From assembly GCA_946811695.1 (NCBI GenBank), contig OX328123.1, positions 32,243,873 through 32,307,872 on the forward strand: a stretch of DNA of 64,000 bases, given 5' to 3'. The stretch is from Gonocerus acuteangulatus. Lineage: Eukaryota; Arthropoda; Insecta; Hemiptera; Coreidae. The position numbers were made by a program, and so were the translations under genes. Numbering within the stretch: the first letter of the stretch is position 1; the number at the start of each line of letters is the position of its first letter. The notes under the pieces are model-generated. The model was not told the DNA's origin. It worked only from the letters and a program-made list of their open reading frames with translations, and did no database searches. Of the stretch, positions 10,941 through 23,125 are shown piece after piece.

Positions 10941-12260
10941 CACCAGGGCAAATGTGTACTGAATATAGCAGCGTTATAAAACGATATTAGTAAAGATGGC
11001 GAATAATGAACATATGGCCTGATTTTGATCGTAGTGGCGCCAACAAACCAAACAATATAAGTCGACTTTTTTTGTGTGTATGTAATTTGCCGTCATATTA
11101 TTAATGCGTATAGTAGTAGTGTAAATGTTTAACCATTTTAGTGGGATAAAAACGTTCGCTTGTAATCTCGAAAAAATATTTCCTTTTAAATTTTTATTTT
11201 AGAGATAAAGCATATTTTTTATTACAAAACTGTTTGAGCTGCTCTTTTGTTTGAGGTATCATTTATAAATGTAAGTTTAATATATATAAATTGCATTAAA
11301 AAAAACATCAGCTGTAGCACAGTCTCAAAATTATTTTACGAATTCAATATCCAATAACATTGGAAATCCTCTGCAACACACGACATAAGTAGAAGTAAAC
11401 TAATTACACCATAGGCTTTTGTGGCAGAAGTGTTACTCATGATCAGTTCACTCTACATTTCTCAGGATGCGGTTGAGAAAGATATTATTGATAGGTTTTA
11501 GATTATTTTAATTATTTTATTATATTTTCGATTATAATCCTTTTAAAGGCATTAATTATCACATATAAGTTTTAATTTGTATTAAGTAATAATAAAAAAT
11601 TCTAAAAGTAAGGGAGAGGTTAGTGCAGAATGGCAAAATAAGGCTTGACCATTGAAACTTGCCGTTTCCTGGATAGTGGGAAATACCTCCTCAAATTCGT
11701 TCTAAAAAATATTTGAATCGCATCGAATACGTTTTAAATCCTCTTCTTCGTTCATAGTGCATATTGTTCCAAGAAGAGGTCGTGAGGATAATCCTACTGT
11801 GACTGTCCTTCACCTAAGGAGTTGTTCTGAGATGGCTAAACCTCCATTGTAGGAGATTACGGTCCTGCTCTGACGAGTATATCTGCTACAGTTATCGTGA
11901 TATCAGTCACAGTTCACGGTACTCATCTGCTCTTTTCGGTACTTCCGTCTACATCACGGCTCATAGCTTTAGAGCCTGCCTGATAACATCGTCGTTATAC
12001 CGTAGATTGGATCTGTTATTTTACGAATGTACATGGTTTCGAATAGTCCAGTTTCCTCTTGTTGACATTTTTTATTTTCAGTGCAATAGGAGACTGTTAT
12101 TGTTGAACATTGATTTTGTCTATTTTACTGGCTTTGAAGTGAGATAAGTATTACTTGAATTCATACATATCTGACGTATCTCGAAGAAATGTCCAGCAAG
12201 TCAGTCGAAGATAACCGCAATGCAATCAACCAGTTGTTAAAGGTTGGTGGCTTCTACAAG
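10656..12260. other. No gene seen
   Basis: A poly-T (about 10916-10940) is followed by AT-rich DNA without a supported frame. 11640-12000 is nearer 45% G+C but shows no open frame of note. Confidence 0.5.
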
Positions 12261-12268
12261 GTACAAAT

Positions 12269-12818
12269 CAGGGCCGGTACATCTTAGAGCCGGGCCCAGA
12301 CCAGATCACGGGCCCCCAAATCTCAGAGCCTGGCCCCCAATATTGATAAACCTTTTGCCCTTCCCACACAGAACTCACAGTTACTATTAATGGTTGAAAT
12401 GGTTAATAAACATATACTAATCTCCAATTTATTGTTTTACAAAAAATGTAATATGTTCTCAAAATCATAAAAAAAAAAAAAAAAATTAGTGCAAGTAGCG
12501 TTTACATTTTAGGATTTCAAATCCACAAAACTGAAAATTCTAGTACTTTGCTACAGGACTTTGGACATTTTGAAATTATTTTCATCTTGAGTTTTGAGCG
12601 AAATAAGAATAAAAGCTGGCAATCGGTGCAGCAAGGGTCACTTTCAGTACTTGTAGGTTTATTACGACTCCTAATGAAATATACTATTCTGGGACTGCAC
12701 TTGTTTTGTTGTTTATGTATATTAAAAAAAATATAGATCCCATTCCAAAAAATATACACTACGCCTGTCTATATTTCTAAACCCCATTCTTTTTACAAGC
12801 CCCCATGTGGCGGCCCTG
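12269..12818. mobile_element. hAT-type non-autonomous element (MITE)
   Basis: Flanked by an exact 8-bp direct repeat 'gtacaaat' (12261-12268 and 12819-12826). The ends are 'cagggccg' and its complement 'cggccctg'. An 8-bp target duplication and a CAGGG-type terminus are the hAT hallmarks. The 550-bp interior has no transposase; its two opposing short frames (12517-12759) are shadows. A poly-A run lies at 12470-12485. Confidence 0.8.
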
Positions 12819-12826
12819 GTACAAAT

Positions 12827-14660
12827 AGGAGTTATTTAGTTGATTCCTACAAGACTGACATGTGTCTGTAATGGGTTAAAAGTGCAGGGCCTACACTAAT
12901 CTTGGATGGTACATTCTGCCAAAGCTAGAGTTTTCTATCAGATCCTGCAAAGTACGTGGCATCAGCAAGATCCGTAGCAAGTTCATGAGTGACTTAGAAA
13001 ATTGTTTTAGGGTGGTGACTTCTCATTTCCCTTTTAGATACCAAAACTCATGAGAAAAGGACTCATAACTAGGTGCATGAGATATGATTAATCTCCGAAA
13101 ACACATTGTACATGCTCTAGAGTGGAGAAGGAAGATCGTCTAAAAAGCTAACGACTGAATCTTCTAAAACACGAATTGCAGTTATTTTGTTTATTCCTAC
13201 TTGTCCCTTGATGAATCCAACAAAACTTTAGGATTCATATCTAGGTTGTGGAATGGCCCAGGTTAGCTCGATGGTTCATCAAGGACCGTGACTGCCTGAG
13301 CTACGTGTAGAGGCCACAAAAACAAAAAAGGATTTTTAACAACGTATATGACGTTGCCTGATCATGGAATGTACATTCTGTATGTGATTAAAATCGAAAA
13401 CCCTTCAACATTCATGCGTCCAAGAAGTACGGTAGCAAGCGGACGAATGACTTTTCCAAATGATATTAGACGTTCCACAGGGCAGACTTCCTTACTTGTA
13501 GAAGCCGCCAAAACGAAAGAGTGCATCACTATATATATTACAGTTATTAATCCTAGAAATTCTATTCTGCAAGTACTGGAGTTTCCTGGAAGATCCTCAA
13601 GCGTCCATGACTCAAGTGACCTCATGGCGAGGAATTCCTTCCTGAGGCCTCGCCCATCAATCTGCGTGTCGCCTCACGCCACCTCCAACACGCACCCCGT
13701 GTTTAATTAGCCTCTTTACTTTTTTCCTCCCTCTCTAACGCTCATATTTATGTTTTTTCCTCTTTAATGCCTTCCGAGTCCTCGACAGGTTCGGCCTCCG
13801 ATCTTTAGGGCTATTAGCCGGACTCCTTTCACCTCCAGGAATTACTTGAGGGCCAGCTCTTCCTCGAATAGTGTGGGAAATCTTAACCACCTTGCGTAAC
13901 ATCTTCTCTTTCCAATCTCTCCCTCAAATCCACCGATGATTGTATCCCTCCATGAGTACATCTATTTATCCGTTTTTTAATAGAAAAGTAATTCATTAAT
14001 CAAATATGGAAGTATGGTACAATATATCTATGTTATACCGCACCATAACCTATTCCAAGTCGAGAGAAACCTCTAGTTTAAAATAAAAAGGGCATTTGTA
14101 CATTAGATTTTATCATTAAATTATTAAATTAATATAGGGAGAAGGAGGTTAAGAGTACGCACCTAGTGGATTTCGGATTATATCATAGGATTTATAAAAG
14201 GTCCAAAGATATAAGGTTTGGTTGTACCTTATAAAAACCTAGGCTAATAAGAATTTTTTAAGAAAAAAAAGTGATTTGCGGACTCTTGGCCTACTTGGAT
14301 GCTAATAGTATGCACATGGGTGGTTAAGAGGACTCACTACCAGTAATCACAAACAAAAGGCCCACTGCCTTCATAAGCAGTGTGTAGCTACTATTCTGTA
14401 CTTTTCTTTAATACTAAGCAAAACTATTAGAAAATATGTTATGTTAATTAAAACTGTTACGTTTGAAGTTATAAATATTACATAAAAAAGTGCTAAAAGT
14501 ATATTTTACCTCATAAAATCCGGGCAAACTGAGAACGGCCAATGACTTGAAGATGAAAATGAAAAATGATATCGATACTTTGCATTTGTATCGACGATAT
14601 GTAAAAAGTATTCATTTCAGCTAAACGCGTGCTTTCGTGGCCTTTTGATTATAAAAAGAC
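12827..14660. other. No gene supported
   Basis: A 120-codon frame at 13348-13710 (plus) overlaps an 87-codon frame on the other strand. Neither shows a domain, and the region just after (13590-13920) is pyrimidine-rich with no open frame. Treated as non-coding. Confidence 0.45.
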
Positions 14661-14667
14661 ATAATTT

Positions 14668-14850
14668 GCTGAGTATCTCCGTGGTATAGTGAATAGCCTT
14701 TCCAATTCCTACCTAAGGAGATGCGGATTCCAATTCCACCATCGATAGGGTTAGGAAGGGTGGGAATCTTAAGACAATCCGGCTCGAATGGCTTAGGAGC
14801 ATATGAGAGTTAAAACAAATTACGATAGAATGTTTGCTATCTAGTTGAAA
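14668..14850 (+). repeat. tRNA-derived SINE-like sequence, family C
   Basis: Has a box A-like 'tggtatagtgaatagcc' and a box B-like 'ggattccaattcc' about 40 nt apart, followed by 'agggtgggaatcttaagaca' and 'ggctcgaatggcttagg'. No second copy is obvious in the window, so the family assignment rests on the head alone. Confidence 0.45.
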
Positions 14851-15099
14851 TGGAACAAGAGTTAAGACTCGCACATGGACATACACATATCATTTTGCCA
14901 TATTTTTCTAGTGTACCTGAGCAATGACATTTATGTAGTTGAAATTCGGCTAAGGGAAACGTCAGGTTTTATAACAACTTATATTTGAAACGTTCAAAAT
15001 ATATGATTGCTCTTAGGCAGCTTTCTTTACCTACAAATGCCTAGAGGATAGAGGGGAAAAGTTATCGTGGTCTTCCCCCAGCCAATCTGTCATTTCTGC

Positions 15100-15240
15100 T
15101 TGAGTCTTGCCTTAAAATATAAATGCCTGAGAGCCATTAAGCCGTCCACCTGCAGAAGGTCATGTGCAAGCTTGGAGCTTGCATCAGCTCCCTTGCAACA
15201 AGATACAAGATAAGATAATGCAAGGCTATTTGAGTAGTAA
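15100..15240 (+). repeat. Dispersed repeat D, copy 1
   Basis: Shares 'aaatgcc.gagag.catt', 'gccgtccacctgca', 'aggtc' and 'agataag.t.atgcaaggct' in the same order with the minus strand of 35050-35190. Nature unknown; no coding frame. Confidence 0.65.
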
Positions 15241-15487
15241 CCAGCAATTCTTTCTATAATAATAAACTAGTACCGAAATATGCGGTAATAACTCTTATTT
15301 GCCTCATTAATACTTAATATTTGTAAATGACGGGATCAGTTCCAACTATCGGATTAGTACTAAAGCTTTGGTTAAGATTGAGTCATCTAAATGAACTTTT
15401 TTCTTTGCATTCTGTTTCCTTACATTCGAGTTGTACTCAAGAAATAATCCTGAAAAATATATTTCAATTGCTTTGAGAGTTGATCGT

Positions 15488-15600
15488 TGAGGGTTTGGTC
15501 GTTATTGCTTAATAAAACTGCATTTTACATGTGAAAATGGTTTTATTGTTGGCAACGTTTCGGCTTGAAATTCAAACATTCATCAGAAGGAAGAATTATT
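15488..15600 (-). ncRNA. PLE hammerhead ribozyme remnant
   Basis: Same layout as 4215-4335. On the minus strand CTGATGA (15580-15586) and GAAA (15558-15561) are kept, but stem II has mismatches and the cleavage triplet is GTT instead of GTC. Probably a decayed PLE terminal repeat. Confidence 0.6.
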
Positions 15601-18005
15601 CGGTCCATTAAGACGTTTTATTTTATTTTATGTTCACTCCTATAATTCTGGTTGGTGCTCTCGCAATTATATAAATATACCCCTTGTGGACGTAATTTTT
15701 GTTTTCCTTTGTCACTATTATATAACATATACCACACGTATAACTAAAGTATAGCTCTATTATGAAAACCAGCATAATCGCAACTTTAGGGGTTGCTATA
15801 TACCTAATCTTTTTTAATAATTTCTGTTAGATGATTATGAAAAATATAAAAGAGCGGAAGAAAGAAAAGGCTGTTTTTTTTGTTTTGTTTTTTAGTAATG
15901 TGCTCAGTTTACACAGCTACTCCGGTTCTTAAAGTAGCTCAGCTTGCCAATATTCCAGATGCATTTCCAAAGCTCTTAGTATGATGATAAACTGAATTTA
16001 GTATAGATATGTTTATTTTGAGTATAAACCTATCCATGGCTTCATTGATTCAAGTTGCTATTGCTGTTATGGTAGTTATCTCGTGGTAGGAATAGCGAAT
16101 GATAGCCTCTTGACCATTGATCATCCGACTCCATGAAATAAATACATAAATTCCGCACCGTCAAGTTGAGACTATGAATGGTATCTACTAACAACGCCAA
16201 TCAACTAAAGATGGTATGTAATACACGACACAAGACCCTCCCTGACGGGAGGTATGTGGGTTCGATGCCTCTGAGAGATAGCTTGTTATAAATGATATCC
16301 AGAACCGTGTTATGTCTTAGCTGGTGAACTCATCAATAATGATGCTAGGGATGCTTTGACAGCTGATCTCTTCGGGGGATCATATCGCTTGGTGTGGGGG
16401 GACATGTGTCAACAGTTATTTATTTATTACTTGCATCGGGAGAAGGGGGAGATATTGCAGATAGAGAGAAAGAGGGGGATGGGAGAAAGACAGAGAGCAA
16501 GTTTTGTTATCTGTAAATAGAAAGATCCAGAGGTTTGCAAAACGAAAGAAACATAGAATGTATAGATAGTTTTGTCTTCTGGTACAAATGTCTTTGGATC
16601 CTACTTGATAAATTGATATTTCATCCAATTTGAGTCTCTTTGATCCATTGGAATCTTCTAGTTTTAAATCCGAGGAGGAAATGGGAAACCGAGGATTTGT
16701 CATAAACGTGAAGTTTATAGAGCTCTTAAGGGAAGAGTAACGACTCCGGGATCTTCCATTCCAAAATGAACGTGAGTTTACTGATTTCTTTTTAGTAACC
16801 GTAATTTACTCCATGTTTTATGGCATTTGCTTTTATTATTAACTCGTCTAGCATTCTTAAAGCCGTTAGTTTAATCGACGACAGGAGTCGCTGTGTTTCA
16901 AGACCCCTCCTCAATCAAAGCTCTCCTTTCCGCTGGGTTATACCTTTGGCCGGACTCAAGAGTATGATCTGAATGCAATAAGTGATCTCAAAATGTATAT
17001 AAAAGGTGACTTGAGGAAGCCGGATCTTGCGCTGGTTAAGAGGTTGAACTGCGCTATGCGTACATGACAAATACAATTATACGTAGATATAGCCTGAGTA
17101 AATATGTTTTTCCAATAATTATAGAACGCTAGGCTATCTCTTGTACGAAATAAGTGAACTAATGTAGTCCTGACCCGATGCTTACAATTTACATTTTCAG
17201 AATGATGGGGACCGAACTTCGAAACGGGTTTTCTGCAATACTCCTTATGAAATAGTCCAATTTGAGGTTTCGTTAGATGGCAAAGAAAAGTATTTGACCG
17301 TATCAGAATTTATGAGCTAGCCTGGTCGTCAGTCACTCTTATTATGGAGGAAGCTTGTGGCAGCACTCTGTAAAATATAAACGAACCTAAAGGTTCATTG
17401 TCCCACTCATTAGTCGAATTATGTGTCTGAATCGAAGACCACATAAGCTCATCCGAATGGTGTTCTCGATATAAACGGGACTGGATCATTCCTGTCGGGC
17501 TCAGAATCTCGGAAAGTGTGTGCACCAGAGACGGTCGGTGTGGTGCATATCATATTTTTTGTTAGGACTATATTCTGTACAATATTAGCAATTCCGAGGA
17601 AACCGATCCCGACTTAGGCCCCTGGAATGCGACTGCACCCGAAGACCCTTGAACTCGGGTGAAGGTTGCCAATCTCTCCCACGCACCCACTCTCTCAGAC
17701 ACCGACCTCAAGGCATTTAGTACATCGCCCTTTCCCGCCTACTACTACATTCTTTATGCGTTTTTGGCAAGTCATAACAAGAATCCTCACAAAGTTGTCA
17801 ATGACCGTAACATTTTTTGGAATTCATATAGTATCTTAACGCGTTTCTCCATTTCATTAAGGACTAACACGATCTTTTAAAAATACCGCGCTACTTGAAG
17901 TTTTTACTTTCAATAAAGTATCGTTGACTTCATTTGATGATTTTGTTTATTATTTTGGACCATTATTAACATGAAGCACTGCCACCCAGTACATTGTAAC
18001 ATCCC
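15601..18005. other. No gene seen
   Basis: AT-rich DNA. Short frames (for example 16416-16703 minus, 17310-17525 minus, 17659-17880 plus) show no recognisable domain. 16235-16290 holds a box B-like 'gtgggttcgatgcc' that may belong to another tRNA-like SINE. Confidence 0.5.
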
Positions 18006-18014
18006 CAGTTCCTC
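18006..18014. other. 9-bp target site duplication (left) of foldback element
   Basis: 'cagttcctc', repeated exactly at 26650-26658 next to the outer end of the opposite array. Confidence 0.7.
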
Positions 18015-19598
18015 AGCCCTATTACGCTGGAACAGCAACATTGCAACCCCAACTTCTAACATACTCAGTAATTTGTTGCTAATTTGTTACACTATTTTCA
18101 AATTTGTTGCTCCGGCCGTTTCCTAGAAAACGTGGCTGTGCTACCGTAATATTACGCCAGCACAGCCACCCCCGTAACTTTTGATCTAATTGTCTGACGA
18201 AATTTAGATTGGTACCAGAATTTGTTGCTAATTTGTTGCTCTAGAATGACACCAACCACGAATTTGTCGCTCCAGCCGTTTCCGAGAAAACGTGGCTGTG
18301 CTACCGTAATATTACGCCAGCACAGCCACCCTTGTAACTTTTGATCTAATTGTCTGACGAAATTCAGATTGGTACGAGAATTTGTTGCTAATTTGTTGCT
18401 CTAGAATGACACCAATCACGAATTTGTCGCTCCAGCCGTTTCCGAGAAAACGTGGCTGTGCTACCGTAATATTACGCCAGCACAGCCACCCCCGTAACTT
18501 TTGATCTAATTGTCTGACGAAATTCAGATTGGTACCAGAATTTGTTGCTAATTTGTTGCTCTAGAATGACACCAATCACGAATTTGTCGCTCCAGCCGTT
18601 TCCGAGAAAACGTGGCTGTGCTAGCGTAATATTACGCCAGCACAGCCACCCCTGTAACTTTTGATCTAATTGTCTGACGAAATTCAGATTGGAACGAGAA
18701 TTTGTTGCTAATTTGTTGCTCTAGAATGACACCAATCACGAATTTGTCGCTCAAGCCGTTTCCGAGAAAACGTGGCTGTGCTAGCGTAATATTACGCCAG
18801 CACAGCCACCCCCGTAACTTTTGATCTAATTGTCTGACGAAATTCAGATTGGTACGAGAATTTGTTGCTAATTTGTTGCTCTAGAATGACACCAATCACG
18901 AATTTGTCGCTCCAGCCGTTTCCGAATAAACGTGGCTGTGCTAGCGTAATATTACGCCAGCACAGCCACCCCTGTAACTTTTGATCTAATTGTCTGACGA
19001 AATTCAGATTGGAACGAGAATTTGTTGCTCTAGAATGACACCAATCACGAATTTTTCGCTCCAGCCGTTTCCGAGAAAATGTGGCTGTGCTACCGTAATA
19101 TTACGCCAGCACAGCCACCCCCGTAACTTTTGATCTAATTGTCTGACGAAATTCAGATTGGTACGAGAATTTGTTGCTAATTTGTTGCTCTAGAATGACA
19201 CCAATCACGAATTTGTCGCTCCAGCCGTTTCCGAGAAAACTTGGCTGTGCTACCGTAATATTACGCCAGCACAGCCACCCTTGTAACTTTTGATCTAATT
19301 GTCTGACGAAATTCAAATTGGTACGAGAATTTGTTGCTCTAGAATGACACCAGTCACGAATTTGTCGCTCCAGCCGTTTCCGAGAAAACGTGGCTGTGCT
19401 AGCGTAATATTACGCCAGCACAGCCACCCCCGTAACTTTTGATCTAATTGTCTGACGAAATTCAGATTGGTACCAGAATTTGTTGCTAATTTGTTGCTCT
19501 AGAATGACACCAGTCACGAATTTGTCGCTCCAGCCGTTTCCGAGAAAACGTGGCTGTGCTAGCGTAATATTACGCCAGCACAAATTCGTGATTGGTGT
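18015..19598 (+). repeat. Left 160-bp tandem array of the foldback element
   Basis: Ten palindromic junctions, centred at 18150, 18310, 18470, 18630, 18790, 18950, 19099, 19259, 19408 and 19568, give a period of 160 bp, with two 149-bp units lacking one copy of the internal duplicate 'ctaatttgttg'. Each unit holds 'ttgatctaattgtctgacga', 'agaatttgttgctaatttg', 'atgacaccaatcacgaattt' and 'cagccgtttccgag'. The array ends at 19582-19598 with 17 bp of the unit in inverted orientation ('attcgtgattggtgt'). Confidence 0.95.
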
Positions 19599-19639
19599 TT
19601 AATGAACATAAACTTTTAAATAAGAAGAAAGATTTTTGT

Positions 19640-19645
<6 letters not shown>
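19599..19645. other. Inner junction of the left array
   Basis: Short AT-rich link between the array and the SINE-A poly-T. No feature seen. Confidence 0.5.
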
Positions 19646-19694
<49 letters not shown>

Positions 19695-19855
19695 GCGCAT
19701 CTACTTCTAGGTCATTAGCGCCGATATCCAGGGTGCAGCGAGGAATTTTCCCAGCGAGCCTTGAGATGAGAAAATTCCTGCCGGAGGTGGGAATCGAACC
19801 CACCATCTCCCGCTTATGAATCCAGCGCGCTAGCCACTAGACTACGGGAGACCCC
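19646..19855 (-). repeat. SINE-A, near full length, minus strand
   Basis: Poly-T of 48 nt (the poly-A tail) is followed on the plus strand by the complement of the SINE-A body ('ggtcattagcgccgatatcc', 'gagatgagaaaattcctg') and head ('tgggaatcgaaccc' = box B; 'tagccactagac' = box A region). The opposing frames that read Phe or Lys runs here are artefacts of the tail. Confidence 0.9.
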
Positions 19856-21008
19856 TTTTGTACCAAATGTTATCAAAATCGAACCATTTTCTTATTAATA
19901 ATTCAAACCCCCCTAAAAGTACTTAAACGTTTGAATATAAAAATAAAAAACCTTTCTTAGCGAGTGTTTACACTCTAAACGGATGGCCCGTGCAAAATTT
20001 CAAATTTTTGTGTCAAGGGCGAAAACTCTTTGAGGGAAAAATTCACATTTTATTTCTCCTATTTAGTAATTCAAGGTCTGCCATGATAGTTGAAATTAAC
20101 CTCAATTAAAAATAATACTATGAAATAGATACAGTATAGTAACAGCTGTTCTGTTATCGTCCTAGCAAACGCTTGCTGCCTAGGCTTGCATGTTCTAAAT
20201 ATCTAAGACTTTAAACCCCTCTAAAAATACTTAAAAATTCAAATATTAAAAAATCCTTTCTTAGCGAGCGCCTACGTTCTATAGGGAGTGTCCATGCAAA
20301 ATTTCAAAATTTTCTGTCGTGTGGTTTGGGCTAGGGGATGATAGGTCAGTAAGTGAGTGAGTGAGTGAGTGGTATTTGACAAATATATAGTAGATTTTTC
20401 AAAAATACCTATCTCTTTCCTCTTCGTCCGAATCAATAGACTCATCTTCTCCATCATTTTCACACATTTACTTAAAATGCCTCTTCATTATTTCTTGATT
20501 CTCTTCATATAAAATGTCAAACGGCGGTCGAATGAAGACATTATATTTTAAATTTTTGTTACGTAAGTAGGGTGTTGTGAACACCCTAAGCCAGTGAAAG
20601 GCCCAGAAAATAAACAAATAATGTTTTTTTTTATGCGAATGCAACCTACATGTGAACAGAACTACTATTTATGAAGGTACCAAAGCGATGAAATGGATTG
20701 TAAATTTTTAAATTCAAAATATAGTGCTAATTAAGTCATGGGGTGCTGAAAACTCCCCACATCTCTACTTGAAGGTTAATATTATGTTTTGGTATTTTGA
20801 GAAAAATTAAAACACCGACGCAATGGCATGCCGGAGAACGGGGGATTATAAGAATCAGCCTTCACAGGAATCTGACAGTACCTAGTAGCTACAGGAAATT
20901 CACCGCTTCCTCCCTCATTCTTAACTCTCTTAACTTGTCCACGTGATGTTATGTTTACATACCTGGTAACAACAACTCTAGCAGGCTCCCTTTATAAAAT
21001 ACTCTTTT
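19856..21008. other. No gene seen; diverged internal duplication
   Basis: 19890-20040 and 20205-20330 share 'aaatcctttcttagcgag', 'tgcaaaatttcaaa' and 'aaaaatacttaaa', so they are two copies of one repeat. The second runs into a (GTGA)n stretch at 20350-20371, a layout seen at the 3' ends of some non-LTR elements. No coding frame. Confidence 0.45.
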
Positions 21009-21144
21009 TAGCGCGGTTACTCCCTATCCCCATACGGAGAACCCGCTTATGAGGTTGACCTCATGACGCAATCCGGAAGTGCCGACTAGAAACTTTCACG
21101 TTTCAGACCCTATAGATCACGAAAATATAGGTGGCTAAAATTTG

Positions 21145-21195
<51 letters not shown>

Positions 21196-22122
21196 ATATC
21201 TATATCTATATATATATTTATATATATGCTTGTCTGTTCGGGCTCCTGACGGCTCAAAAATGGTCCGATTTTGATGAAATTTGGCACAAAAATCTGTCTT
21301 CTAATTTGAAAGGTCAAGTTCGTTAACCAGCAGGATCCGCCCACTTGAAGATAGTGTTTGGGGCGAAATTCGCGCAAAAAAAATCATAACGCTTACGTTT
21401 TTGAGTTTATATGCTTGCAGGTACTTGTTTTATAGGTTTGTTAACATAAGAGAACGAATGAACCCATTTTTAAGGCGATATCTGTAACCGTTTCTGAGAA
21501 AAGTGGAATCAATGTTTTTGTAGGTCATTATTTTTTTGTGAGTACTTAGAATCGCGGGATTCAATTGAAATATTTTCTACATCTTCGAAATTAATCCCAA
21601 CTAAGATGATTAAATTTTGGTTATATTTGAAGTTAAGGAAGTATGCGAAAAAAAATATTTTATTAATAGACGTGAAAAATTTTCGGATCTCCATACATTT
21701 TTCGTAAATATCTCGATACCGGTTGGGAAATCGTGGTAAGTGGAAAGTGACCATTCGAATGCTTACTAAATTCTCTACAAAAAATGTTCTGAAGCAATAT
21801 TCGATGGGACAACGTCAATGAGAGATATAAGCGCTTAAAACTTAAAAAGTGTTTGTTTTGTCGTTTTGAAATGGTTTTTCTCTTTCTTTATCTCACTTTT
21901 TAATTGGTTGTTTCTAGTTTTAAATTGCATTTATCAGTAAAATTAGTATTGTAGTAAAATAAGCTAACAAACGGTGAAAGGTATTGGTAATAAGTTTGGA
22001 GTGGCTGTGGTAATCATGATGGCAGTGGCTGTCAGTTTCCTGTGATTTGTGATGCTAATCTATTCCATTTCTTCAAGATGTACGTAACCGCGCTAAGATG
22101 ACGCAGTTCCTGCGAGTCGGAC
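21009..22122 (+). mobile_element. HINE-like element, copy 2 (compact, both ends)
   Basis: The 5' end 'tagcgcggtta' with a palindromic arm, block 'gtgccgactagaaactttc', (TA)n at 21146-21230, the 'tccgattttgatgaaatttg' block, one body unit, and the 3' end 'aaccgcgctaagatgacgca' plus 'gttcctgcgagtcggac'. At 1.1 kb it is the best picture of the family's full structure. A LINE fragment abuts its 3' end. Confidence 0.65.
21146..21230. repeat. (TA)n / (TATC)n microsatellite
   Basis: TA dinucleotides with a short 'tatatc' segment near the end. Part of the HINE-like copy. Confidence 0.95.
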
Positions 22123-22590
22123 TGGGAGTTGTCCCGCCGGGACGAAGTCATCCTATCCAGGCTTCGTATTGGACACACCTTACTTACCCACTCCTACCTA
22201 CTAGACAGAAAGGACAGACCAACTTGCAGATATTGTAACGAGACTCTGACCGTTAAACATATATTTACCAACTGCAGACAACGCAATAACCTGACCATAC
22301 CTTACGACTTACACGAAATACTGACAGAAGGTAGCCCACACATCAATGCATTACTCAAACATTTAAAAAACTCTTTATTATACACAAAAATTTAATTTAC
22401 TAAATTTTGTCTGTTTTGATTATTTTATTTATTTTTTTGTTTGTTTGTTTTTTTCTTCTTTCTTTTTCAAGTTTATTCCTTCATATGTTCTTATATACAT
22501 ATATATCACATTTGAAGTTGACGACTGACATTTAAAGAGTTTTTCGCCTCTGTTGCAGAACTCTATAAATTAAATAAATAAAAAAAGAAA
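22123..22590 (+). pseudogene. 5'-truncated non-LTR retrotransposon: RT-protein C-terminal tail and 3' UTR
   Basis: The frame from 22123 to the stop at 22395 encodes about 90 residues with 'RLRIGHT..THSYLL', C-x2-C and 'LTVKHI...C'. This is the cysteine/histidine-containing tail that follows the RNase H region in I/Jockey-group LINE polyproteins. The RT and endonuclease parts are missing. A 3' UTR with (TTTG)-type runs follows and ends about 22590 in an A/TAAA-rich tail. Related to, but clearly different from, the copy at 41769-42073. The start is a truncation point, not an initiation codon. Confidence 0.75.
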
Positions 22591-22604
22591 TAAAGGCCCA
22601 TAAA

Positions 22605-22995
22605 TGTTCTTAAAGGCTAATGTACATTAAATGCCCACAATTATCTCATTCAAACCGTAGTATCAATTCAAACAATAATAATATAAACTTCTGGTTAGAG
22701 ACAACGTTTCGAAAATCACTACTCTTCGAAAATAAATCTTCCAGACTGCCGAATCACACAAAAGTTGTTTTATTTAATCAAATTTCCAAAGGAATACTCA
22801 AAACAGAGATTATCTCTCAATTTCATAATGTAATTGAAATTCTAGAATAAAAAAAACAGCAAATAAATAAGAGTAATTTGTGTTTTTTTTGTGATATCAT
22901 CAAAATTAAATGAAAATTATTCTTGATATTAATTCTTGCATAAAAGTTAATTACAGAACAAATAGATCGAAAATTATGAACGTTTTTACAAAAGG
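22605..22995 (+). repeat. Fragment of the CAGGGTGTATCGCAAG inverted-repeat family
   Basis: Shares 'ggctaatg.acattaaatg', 'caattatctcattcaaaccg', 'aaaatcactactcttc' and 'gatatcat' order with 35405-35735, and its first part with 30100-30180. The terminal CAGGGTGT ends are missing here. The short frames are not genes. Confidence 0.6.
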
Positions 22996-23037
22996 CTTCC
23001 TTGCAGAACACACTGACGACACCTAGTCACACAGGTG

Positions 23038-23105
23038 ATGTGCCGACTAGAAAATTTTGCGTTTCAGATCCCCTAGAGATCGAAAATAATGGTGGTTCAA
23101 ATTTA
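23038..23105 (+). repeat. HINE-like 5' block fragment
   Basis: 'gtgccgactagaaaattttg', 'cgtttcagatcccctagaga' and 'ggtggttcaaattt', running into a TA tract, as at 2873-2940. The terminal hairpin is missing. Confidence 0.7.
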
Positions 23106-23125
23106 TATATATATATATATATATA

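Noticed and set aside
13348..13710. 120-codon open frame
   Set aside because: Mirrored by an 87-codon frame on the opposite strand, no family resemblance.
18130..19590. Integrated geminivirus-like origin because of TAATATTAC
   Set aside because: The nonanucleotide lies in a self-complementary centre with no unpaired loop, and no Rep-like frame is found nearby. Kept only as an observation.
18015..19598. CRISPR-like array
   Set aside because: Units are 160 bp without unique spacers, and the genome is eukaryotic. They are tandem element ends.
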